From Bacteriovoracaceae bacterium UBA2428 (GTDB lineage Bacteria > Bdellovibrionota > UBA2428), in the NCBI GenBank assembly GCA_002343545.1, contig DDRA01000075.1, positions 1-12,624 of the forward strand: a stretch of 12,624 nt of DNA, read 5' to 3'. A model generated the notes under the pieces. It was not told where the DNA came from. It made no database searches and was given only the letters and a program-made list of their open reading frames with translations. This document shows, piece after piece, positions 6,799 to 12,624 of this stretch. The number at the start of each line of letters is the position of its first letter. The first letter of the stretch is position 1. Both the position numbers and the translations under genes were made by a program.

Positions 6799-7479
6799 TC
6801 ATTCTTCCGAGATGGGCGGCAGATCGAGGTACAAAAATGGCACCCCTTCCGCCTGGAGGGGAGCCACGGCCAGGTCGAAGTCGACCGAGCGGACGAGCAG
6901 CGAAAAATGGGAGCGCAGGAGAAACCACGAAAAGCCGAGCGTCGATCCCACGCCCTTCTCCCGCGCGAGCGCGTCGTGTTTGGGCGCCAAGTAGGCGATG
7001 CGGCGCATCGATTCCAAAAGATGACGGTACATGCAAAGGAAGGCCGCGGGCGCGTGAACCCGGTCGATCTCGGCCTGAAGGACGGGACGCAAGGCCGCGA
7101 AGCCGCCCCTACGGTAGGCGACCTTGAGGTCGCGCACGACGGCCGCCGCGTTCGGGCGACGCAAGGCTTCGAGCGAGGGAATCTCGTCCGGGCGCATCGG
7201 GCGCAAATCGGGCGCCAAGTGCATCGACACGTAGTCGTCGACGACGATCGGAACCCCGGCGCGCTGGTAGCGACGCGCGTACCAGTCGACGGGCCGAGAC
7301 AGGAAGGCGGCCAGGCGCTCGTTCCGGATGAGCTGACGCGAATAGGGCAAGGAACGGCCACCCGACATCTCGGCGTAGATCGGCATCCGCTTCGTGTTGA
7401 TGGACATCGCTTCGCGCAGGTGACGCTCCAGCGCCCCCCACTTCGGATCGTCGAGCAATCCTTCCAGCTTCGTCGTCAT
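6799..7479 (-). CDS. Hypothetical protein of unknown family (226 aa)
   Basis: I do not recognise this protein. It has no signal peptide and no membrane segment. It is rich in Arg and Leu and predicted mostly helical, with a central run of helices (about 80-185) containing VVDDYVSMHLAPDLRPM near residues 80-96. The C-terminal half has an aromatic-rich stretch (TLGFSWFLLRSHFSLLV, about 178-194) and ends in PPISEE. Third-position G/C preference matches the neighbours, which supports a real gene. I took ATG at 7479 because it is the first Met followed by a normal soluble N-terminus (MTTKLEGLL); an in-frame start at 7566 would add 29 Arg-rich residues read through the divergent intergenic region. 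The ribosome site is weak (GGGG just upstream). It is transcribed toward the P450 operon 196 bases away and may or may not be co-transcribed with it. Confidence 0.65.
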   Translation of the reverse strand: MTTKLEGLLDDPKWGALERHLREAMSINTKRMPIYAEMSGGRSLPYSRQLIRNERLAAFLSRPVDWYARRYQRAGVPIVVDDYVSMHLAPDLRPMRPDEIPSLEALRRPNAAAVVRDLKVAYRRGGFAALRPVLQAEIDRVHAPAAFLCMYRHLLESMRRIAYLAPKHDALAREKGVGSTLGFSWFLLRSHFSLLVRSVDFDLAVAPLQAEGVPFLYLDLPPISEE

Positions 7480-7525
7480 ACCCCGAGGATAACAGCCGGA
7501 GGCCGCCGCGTCCTTCCGCCCGAAC

Positions 7526-7537
7526 GGAACACGTTCC
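7526..7537. promoter_or_regulatory. Inverted repeat in divergent intergenic region (candidate operator)
   Basis: GGAAC-AC-GTTCC is a perfect 5-base inverted repeat in the 130-base gap between the divergent genes starting at 7479 and 7610. Its position would suit a shared regulator site. The arms are short and could occur by chance; no clear -35/-10 pair was found on either strand of this gap. Confidence 0.25.
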
Positions 7538-7609
7538 CGGCGTCGAGTTCCTGACGTTTGCGGCATCCGCGCGCTCGTCGGAAGATCAAGGGATGGAGCC
7601 TTTGCCCGG

Positions 7610-8695
7610 ATGAGTCGCGCCTACTTCAAGACGCTCAACTACACGCTCGCGAACGAAGACACCGCGCTCGAGCTCGCGATCCTTCCCGACGGCGTCGACC
7701 ACGTGTTGAGCGTCGCCGGCAGCGGCGGCCGCGTCATGCCCCTGCTCGCGCGCTCGCCCCGCCACGTGACCTGCGTCGATCTCGTGCCGGAGCAACTCTG
7801 GCTCACGGAGCTCCGCTTCGAATCGCTACGGGCCTTCGATCTGGAAGACTTCAAAAGCTTCTGGGGCTACCCGCCCTCGCCCGCCGACCCCGAAAAACGC
7901 CGTCGTCTCTTCGAACGGATCCGCCTTTCGCCGGAAGCCCACGCTTTCTTGTGGGGACTCTTCGAGGCGAAGGCCTGGAACTCGATCCTCTACGACGGCA
8001 AGTGGGAAGACACCTTCGCCAAGATCAGTCGCCTGACACGCTTCTTCACGGGCGAAGCCGGCGCCAAGCTCTTCGAATGCCGCACCCTCGAAGAACAGAG
8101 ACGCTACCTCGCGAGCGAGTTTCCCTGGATGGGCTGGCGCGCGCTCATCTTCTTATTCGGGAACGCGCGGCTCTTCAACACGCTCCTCTACAAGGGGCAC
8201 TTTCCGCGCAAGAACATCCCCAAGAGCTTCTACGCCTTCTACTTCGACGCCTTCCGCGCCCTCTTCGAGCGCGGGCTCGCGCGCGAAAACTACTTTCTCG
8301 AGGTGCTCTTCTTCGGCCGCGTCGTGCACCCCGAGGCCTGCCCGATCGAGTGCGATCCCGAAGTCTACGCCCGGGCCAAACGCGGGCTCGAGGGCGCCAA
8401 TATCGAGTACCGCGCCGGGGATCTCATCGAGCTGACCGCGCAAGCCTCCCGACCCGTGGATTTTCTCTCGCTCTCCGACGTCCCCTCGTATTTTTCGGGC
8501 GAGCTGGAGCGGAACTTCCTGCAGCGTTGCGCGCGGAGACTCGCCCCGAACGCGATCGTCGTGCTGCGGAACTACATGCACGTTCCCGAGGGACTCGACC
8601 GGACGGGCTTCCGCACGATCACGGCCGAGCACTCGGCCGCGATCGCCCGCGAAAAACTGCAGATGTACGACGTCGAGATCTTCCGCCGCGCCTAG
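7610..8695 (+). CDS. DUF3419 family protein (BtaA-like SAM-dependent aminocarboxypropyltransferase fold)
   Basis: A 361-residue protein with the features of DUF3419: NYTLANED near the N-terminus (10-17), the SAM-binding glycine loop VLSVAGSGGR (32-41), CVDLVPEQLWLTELR (55-69), FWGYPPSP (84-91), and a late Rossmann strand DFLSLSDVPSYF (284-295) followed by VVLRNYMH (317-324). The characterised member BtaA transfers the 3-amino-3-carboxypropyl group of S-adenosylmethionine to diacylglycerol in betaine-lipid synthesis. The partner N-methyltransferase BtaB is not nearby, so the acceptor is uncertain; many DUF3419 proteins are uncharacterised. It is probably cytosolic or peripheral at the membrane. 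ATG at 7610 has only a distant GGAG site. The gene ends with TAG inside the first unit of a 14-base repeat array and is convergent with the Fic-like gene. No BtaB fusion is present. Confidence 0.82.
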   Translation: MSRAYFKTLNYTLANEDTALELAILPDGVDHVLSVAGSGGRVMPLLARSPRHVTCVDLVPEQLWLTELRFESLRAFDLEDFKSFWGYPPSPADPEKRRRLFERIRLSPEAHAFLWGLFEAKAWNSILYDGKWEDTFAKISRLTRFFTGEAGAKLFECRTLEEQRRYLASEFPWMGWRALIFLFGNARLFNTLLYKGHFPRKNIPKSFYAFYFDAFRALFERGLARENYFLEVLFFGRVVHPEACPIECDPEVYARAKRGLEGANIEYRAGDLIELTAQASRPVDFLSLSDVPSYFSGELERNFLQRCARRLAPNAIVVLRNYMHVPEGLDRTGFRTITAEHSAAIAREKLQMYDVEIFRRA

Positions 8696-8765
8696 CCGGC
8701 CGCGCCTAGCCGGCCGCGCCTAGCCGGCCGCGCCTAGCCCCCTAGCCGGGCGCGACCGCACCTAG
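8682..8765 (+). repeat. 14-base tandem repeat array B (CCGGCCGCGCCTAG) spanning two convergent stop codons
   Basis: Three perfect head-to-tail copies (8696-8709, 8710-8723, 8724-8737), preceded by a copy matching 12 of 14 (8682-8695) inside the end of the DUF3419 gene. They are followed by a shortened copy CCCCCTAG (8738-8745) and a degenerate one ending in CCGCACCTAG (8746-8765) that reaches the end of the Fic-like gene. Each unit ends in the self-complementary CTAG, so TAG is present on both strands; because 14 is not a multiple of 3 the stops fall in all frames. The unit matches array A (6711-6766, minus strand) at 12 of 14 positions. Confidence 0.92.
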
Positions 8766-11446
8766 GGCGACGGGGCGTCGGGTTTTGGAGCCGCGTCCGT
8801 GGGCGGAGGCGGCGCCGCTTGCGTGGCCGCGTCGACCGCGGACTCGCCCTTCAGTTGGAAATCCTTGCGCGCGAAGATCTGACCGATCGTCGAGTCCGGA
8901 TTGGCGAGCGCCGCTTCGACCTGGGCCAGTAGCTCGGGAGTCTCGACCTGGACGGGCGCGAGGTCCGCTTCGGTGATGGAGTGGACGATGCGCCACGGCG
9001 CCGCCGGACCGCGCTGCAACACCTCGTACTGATTCCCCCGCGTCGCGACGTGGTTCCAGCCCACGTTCGCCGCGTCCAGCTCGACGTACCACGCCCGCCC
9101 GCCGAAACCCGGATCCGTGTAGGGGAAGAACTCGAAGCCCGGGCGCACGAGGTGGATCGCGCTCGTCGTGAAGGAGATGTTGTCCTTCCCGACGAAATTG
9201 TCCTGGTGCAGGAAGTATTCGATCGTCATGCGGTCGAGGTTCTCCGAGACGCCGCGGCTCGCGAACTCGGATCCGTAGACCCGGCCGACGCCGTCCTTCA
9301 GCAGCTTCGCGACGGCGTCGAAGCCCACGTCGGGCTGGTCGGCGTGCCGTTTGATGAAGCTCGGCAACAGCTTGCCGACGAGTTTGGCGAGCTTCGGGTG
9401 CTTCTCGCGGAAGCCCGCGATCCCCGCGAGCGTCTTGGCCTTGAACTCGGGATCTTGCATGTCGCCCAGGAGCTTGCCCAAGCGATCGCGGATACCGTCG
9501 GCGCCCGGGATCGAGTTCAGGATCTTGCGGACCTGCGACTCCGGCAGGAAGCCGATGTGACGGGCCGCGCCCGCGTTCGTACGGAACAGCACGACCTTGT
9601 CGTCGGGGAAGCGCTTGACGCCTTCGTCGAAGCTCGCGACGCCGACCTTACTGCGCTCGAGGTGGGCGCGCATCGCGCGCGACATCGCCGTCGACTCGAA
9701 GAGGGCGCGGACTTCGGGCTTGAGCGCGGCTAGGTTCTTCTCGTAGTCGGCGAGCAAAGTGCGCGCCGCCGCGTGGAGCTTGCGCCGGCTCTCGCGAACT
9801 TTCGCGACGAGGTCGGGGAACTGCTTGCCGGCCGCCCGCTCGTACTCGCGGAAGATGAGATCCATCTTCTCGTACTGCGAAAGCACGTGGCCGGGGTTGC
9901 GGTAGATCTTCTTGGGGCTGTTCGTGAGGGACTTCTCCTCGAAGGGAGTCTGATCGCGTAGGCTCCGGATGAGCACGCGCACGGGGTCGTCGGTCGGAAT
10001 ATCGATGGCCTGCTCGAAGAGCTCGCGCTGCCACGGGTACAAGAAAAGCTCGCCCGCCTCGTTCGCCGCCTTGATCGTCGCGTAGTCGGCGATGCGGACG
10101 TCAGCGCCCTTGAGCGCGCCCGACTCGAGGTCGCGGAGCATCTGGAAGTGGGATCGGTAAACCTCGCGACGGGCCGCGAGGAAGGAGCTTCGGCGCGTCG
10201 GCTTGCCTTTGCGGCGGGGGTGGATCTTGAGTTCCGTGCCCGCGTGCTCGTAGAGGAAGTACGCGCGGTCCGAGATCGGGTAAAGCTGGCCGTCGCGCAG
10301 GACGTACGGAACCGCGTCGGGCCCGTACAGGAAACCGTCTTCGAGCAGGAGGAAGTCGCGGCCGCCGAGCCGGATTTCCTTGCCGCGGAAATCCTCGAGG
10401 GACTGGGCGACGACGCGCCGGGCGTTCGGCCGCCGCGCGAGGCTCACGCGCGTCTCGATCGTGTCGGGAATGGCCGCTGGCTTTTCTTCGCGGGCGTACT
10501 GCATGAAGCGCTCGATGCCTTCGCGCAGACGCAGGGCCCATTCGTCCGTCGTGAGCGTGAGGGCCTCGGATCCGTCTTCCAAGATGGGCGGCGGCAGGCC
10601 CGCTTCGCTCAGGATACGGTCGACGAAGAGGCGCGCCACGCGGCCGTTCCCCTCGTCGAAGGGGCGAATCGCGAGGAAGGCGCGGTGGAACTCGGCGGCG
10701 ACCTGGATGGGATCGGGATCGACCTTGTGGGCTTCGTACCAGGCGATGAGGTCTTGCAGCTTCTTCTCGGTCTCTTGGGGCGCGGCGTAGACGATCCAGC
10801 CGCGGCGTTCGCCGACGCCCGATCCCACGGGGAGCTCGACGAAGCCGTGACGATCGCCGCTCTTGCCGAGCCAGGGGTTCGAGACGAGCGCACCGTAGGC
10901 TTCTTCGTCGAGCGGACGCCACACGTGCTCGCGCGAGACGGCCGGGAAGCGCTTCACGCGACCGCCCGCGGCGGCCGTGAGTCCTTCCGGCACGAGCGTA
11001 TTCATCCGGCCCAGGGCCGGCTCCAATCCGCCGAGCGCCGTGCGATGAACGTCCTTGACGAGCTGGAGCGTCGGCTTGAACTCGCCGCGCGGAATGTTCG
11101 AGAGCAAACGATCGGCGCGCTTCCACGCGCGGTAGTTCTCGAGCCCGTACAGCTCGACGCCGTGGAGGAGCGGCGAACGGTTCGCCTCGTAGTCGCGCAG
11201 GCGCACGAAGCGCAGGAACTCCGAAGGCTGCTCGGCCCACTGCGACCACTTGCGCACGCCCTCGACCTCGGCCCAGAAAGCGCGGGCTTCGTCGAGACGA
11301 CTCGCGACGGAGCCGAGCTGATCGCCGAGGGGACGCAAGACGTCGGCGACGACGCGAGCGCACGAGGCGTCGACGCTGCCGAAGGCGAAGGCCGGCGAAA
11401 ACGCGAAGAAGGTCGCGACGGAGCGAAGCAAAACTGCGGATCTCAT
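8762..11446 (-). CDS. Predicted exported protein with Fic-like domain (His replaced by Arg) and C-terminal ADP-ribosyltransferase-like region
   Basis: An 894-residue protein. From ATG at 11446 it begins with a Sec-type signal peptide: MR, a hydrophobic core, then PAFA with likely cleavage after residue 21. An in-frame TTG at 11464 would add six residues before the signal and has no better ribosome site. Residues about 85-320 look like a Fic domain, with TLQLVKDVHR (126-135) and the signature IRPFDEGNGRVAR (260-272). The canonical motif is HPFx(D/E)GNGRxxR, so the catalytic His is Arg261 (codon CGC). The C-terminal region (about 615-825) has LFRTNAG around Arg622, SFTTS (758-762) and NQYEVLQRG with Glu808, spaced and ordered like the R-S-E residues of ADP-ribosyltransferases; this is pattern recognition, not proof. 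The middle (about 350-600) is not recognised. The tail is rich in Pro and Ala. It is possibly a secreted or periplasmic effector or toxin. Frame and Fic-like signature are firm; activity is open. Confidence 0.72.
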   Translation of the reverse strand: MRSAVLLRSVATFFAFSPAFAFGSVDASCARVVADVLRPLGDQLGSVASRLDEARAFWAEVEGVRKWSQWAEQPSEFLRFVRLRDYEANRSPLLHGVELYGLENYRAWKRADRLLSNIPRGEFKPTLQLVKDVHRTALGGLEPALGRMNTLVPEGLTAAAGGRVKRFPAVSREHVWRPLDEEAYGALVSNPWLGKSGDRHGFVELPVGSGVGERRGWIVYAAPQETEKKLQDLIAWYEAHKVDPDPIQVAAEFHRAFLAIRPFDEGNGRVARLFVDRILSEAGLPPPILEDGSEALTLTTDEWALRLREGIERFMQYAREEKPAAIPDTIETRVSLARRPNARRVVAQSLEDFRGKEIRLGGRDFLLLEDGFLYGPDAVPYVLRDGQLYPISDRAYFLYEHAGTELKIHPRRKGKPTRRSSFLAARREVYRSHFQMLRDLESGALKGADVRIADYATIKAANEAGELFLYPWQRELFEQAIDIPTDDPVRVLIRSLRDQTPFEEKSLTNSPKKIYRNPGHVLSQYEKMDLIFREYERAAGKQFPDLVAKVRESRRKLHAAARTLLADYEKNLAALKPEVRALFESTAMSRAMRAHLERSKVGVASFDEGVKRFPDDKVVLFRTNAGAARHIGFLPESQVRKILNSIPGADGIRDRLGKLLGDMQDPEFKAKTLAGIAGFREKHPKLAKLVGKLLPSFIKRHADQPDVGFDAVAKLLKDGVGRVYGSEFASRGVSENLDRMTIEYFLHQDNFVGKDNISFTTSAIHLVRPGFEFFPYTDPGFGGRAWYVELDAANVGWNHVATRGNQYEVLQRGPAAPWRIVHSITEADLAPVQVETPELLAQVEAALANPDSTIGQIFARKDFQLKGESAVDAATQAAPPPPTDAAPKPDAPSP

Positions 11447-11449
11447 GAA

Positions 11450-11462
11450 GTCCGTATCGGAC
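11450..11462. promoter_or_regulatory. Inverted repeat next to the start of the Fic-like gene
   Basis: GTCCG-TAT-CGGAC, a perfect 5-base inverted repeat with a 3-base loop, ends 3 bases before the ATG at 11446 in the 80-base divergent gap. It could be an operator or an mRNA hairpin covering the ribosome binding region of the Fic-like gene. If translation starts at TTG 11464 instead, it is simply coding sequence. Confidence 0.3.
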
Positions 11463-11526
11463 AAAGTCCAAGAGATTCTGAGCGGGCCTCCCCGTTTCCG
11501 GGCGGAACGTTTAAGCTGGCGGGATC

Positions 11527-12555
11527 ATGGAGAAGCCGACCGATTCCCTACGCCCCTTCCTCATCGGCCGCGGCCGGGCCGGTTCGGCCATCGTGAAGGC
11601 CCTCGACCTGCTGCGTCGCACGGATCCTGATCTTCGCCTCGAAGAGTGCGTGCTCCTCCCGCGCGAGGCGGACTTCGGCGCCCTCCCCCCGAACGCGGTT
11701 CTTTGCGTCGCGAACCCCCACGCCCTGCACCCCGAAACGCTCGAGCGGGCCGCGCGCGCCGGCGTGCGCTACGCCCTCTGCGAAAAGCCGCTGGCCGTTT
11801 CGATGGGGGGCATCGAGCGCCTGCGACGCCTCGAAGGTCTCGAGGTCGCCGTCTTCCACGGTTACCGCGTGCAGTGGGGCATTCAGGCCCTCGCGCGCCG
11901 GCTTGCCGCCGGCGAGCTCGGCCAAGTCTTTCGCATCGAGATCCGCTATTGGCAATCCTCGGCCGCGCAACGCGCGCTCACCCAACAAGCCCCCGCGACG
12001 ACCGCACCGGTACCCGCGGCGAGCGCCCCGCCCAACTGGAAGAACGATCGCGCCTTGGCCGGCGACCACGACACCGTCGTGGACCTCGGCACGCACGCCC
12101 TGGATCTGGCGAGCTTCCTCGCGGGACGCCTGCCGATCTCGCTCGTGACCGAGCTTCTGCACGTGAACGCGGAAGCGCCCCACCGCGATACGCACGCCGA
12201 GATACGCGCGGACTTCGGGGCGGGGCTCGGCGCCCGCCTCTCGGCTTCCAAGGCGGTGCACGGCGCGGGCAACGACCTCGAAGTCGTCGTGCTCGGCACG
12301 AAAGCCGCGGCGACGTGGCGCTTTCAGCAACCCGACCAGCTCGAGATCGGCGCCGGGCGGGAACGCCGCATCCTCGCGCGCGACACGGCGACGGGCTCGG
12401 GTTTCACGCCCTTCCACGGGCTGGGCTGGATCGAGGGTTACTTCGAGATCGCGCGACGCGCCCTCCGCCAATGGCGGCTCGGCGAACGCGCCGATTTTCC
12501 GGAGCTGCGCGGATCGCTCGACCTCGCCGAACGCTTGCTCGCCAGCCTCGACTGA
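11527..12555 (+). CDS. Gfo/Idh/MocA-family NAD(P)-dependent oxidoreductase
   Basis: A 342-residue protein with the family's landmarks: an N-terminal dinucleotide-binding loop GRGRAG (14-19), the cofactor/substrate motif CEKPLA (85-90) with Lys87, and the catalytic block DLGTHALDL (186-194), where His190 and Asp193 fit the usual GxHxxD. The C-terminal half is the beta-sheet dimerisation and substrate domain. Members oxidise or reduce hydroxyl groups of sugars, inositols and related compounds; the substrate cannot be inferred. Between strands there is an unusual Ala/Pro/Thr-rich linker at about 154-169. The Rossmann part is shorter than usual (Glu86 rather than about 95). ATG at 11527 has a weak GCGGGA ribosome site. 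It is divergent from the Fic-like gene by 80 bases and has no sugar-pathway neighbour in view. Confidence 0.85.
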   Translation: MEKPTDSLRPFLIGRGRAGSAIVKALDLLRRTDPDLRLEECVLLPREADFGALPPNAVLCVANPHALHPETLERAARAGVRYALCEKPLAVSMGGIERLRRLEGLEVAVFHGYRVQWGIQALARRLAAGELGQVFRIEIRYWQSSAAQRALTQQAPATTAPVPAASAPPNWKNDRALAGDHDTVVDLGTHALDLASFLAGRLPISLVTELLHVNAEAPHRDTHAEIRADFGAGLGARLSASKAVHGAGNDLEVVVLGTKAAATWRFQQPDQLEIGAGRERRILARDTATGSGFTPFHGLGWIEGYFEIARRALRQWRLGERADFPELRGSLDLAERLLASLD

Positions 12556-12584
12556 AATTCGCGGAGATCCTCGGCGAATTTCAG
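12552..12584. terminator. Perfect 11-base inverted repeat after the oxidoreductase (possible bidirectional terminator)
   Basis: CTGAAATTCGC (12552-12562) and GCGAATTTCAG (12574-12584) are exact inverse complements around an 11-base loop, which itself can form GAG-ATC-CTC. The left arm contains the oxidoreductase stop TGA (12553-12555). The right arm contains TGA on the opposite strand (12581-12583), in frame with an open stretch entering from the right edge. There is no T run, so it is not a textbook intrinsic terminator. Confidence 0.5.
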
Positions 12585-12624
12585 GACTTGAAGGACATCA
12601 CGCATTCGACCGAGACCCGGCCGT
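12581..12624 (-). CDS. Possible C-terminal end of a convergent gene (fragment)
   Basis: A minus-strand frame open from the right edge encodes GRVSVECVMSFKS and then stops at TGA (12581-12583) in the mirror position to the oxidoreductase stop in the inverted repeat. The symmetry suggests two convergent genes sharing one hairpin. Only 13 residues are visible, the family cannot be recognised, and an open stretch this short can occur by chance. Confidence 0.3.
   Translation of the reverse strand, partial: GRVSVECVMSFKS

Noticed and set aside
8696..8761. Rho-independent terminator between the convergent DUF3419 and Fic-like genes
   Set aside because: The GC-rich units contain short palindromes such as GCCGGC and can pair, but there is no T run on either strand; described as a repeat array instead.
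6711..8765. CRISPR array
   Set aside because: The repeats are 14 bases, directly adjacent without spacers, and no cas gene is near.
10148..11596. Open plus-strand frame opposite the Fic-like gene, reaching into the oxidoreductase start
   Set aside because: No domain, Arg/Glu-rich shadow composition, and it conflicts with two better supported genes.
1..12624. Mobile element, integrase, tRNA or attachment site
   Set aside because: No transposase or recombinase gene, no terminal inverted repeats bounding a segment and no tRNA-like cloverleaf were seen.

Overview
The window is a GC-rich stretch (about two thirds G+C by eye) from a Gram-negative bacterium. The Sec signal peptide on a large predicted exported protein, the DUF3419 gene and the long biosynthetic-type operon would fit a Myxococcota- or Bdellovibrionota-like proteobacterial relative. 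That placement is a guess from gene content, because no rRNA or phylogenetic marker is present. Coding density is high: nine genes are supported, plus one possible gene fragment at the right edge. No tRNA, rRNA, insertion sequence, integrase or CRISPR array was found. The longest gap between genes is 196 bases (6603-6798), and it holds a tandem repeat.

Left block (1-6602, all on the minus strand): a tightly packed operon read right to left. The order is cytochrome P450, an OleC-like AMP-forming acyl ligase, a UbiA-family prenyltransferase, a rifampin-phosphotransferase-like PEP-synthase relative, and the start of a probable GNAT acetyltransferase that runs off the left edge. Every junction overlaps: three by 4 bases (ATGA or GTGA) and one by 16 bases. 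This is an oxidising, an activating, a membrane prenylating, a phosphotransfer and probably an acylating enzyme in one transcript. It looks like a small-molecule or lipid tailoring pathway that I cannot match to any described cluster, and it is the best candidate for an undescribed system here.

Middle block (6603-8761): an unrecognised 226-residue protein on the minus strand (6799-7479) is divergent from a DUF3419 (BtaA-like aminocarboxypropyltransferase) gene on the plus strand (7610-8695). Two arrays of the same 14-base repeat family, consensus CCGGCCGCRCCTMG, lie just 3' of these two genes, each in the sense orientation of the gene before it. In the second array the repeats carry CTAG, which puts TAG stops in every frame of both strands and supplies the actual stop codons of two convergent genes.

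Right block (8762-12624): a large protein with a signal peptide, a Fic-like motif whose catalytic His is Arg, and a C-terminal region resembling an ADP-ribosyltransferase (minus strand). It is divergent from a Gfo/Idh/MocA-family oxidoreductase (plus strand). The oxidoreductase ends in a perfect 11-base inverted repeat that may be a shared terminator with a convergent gene cut off by the window edge.
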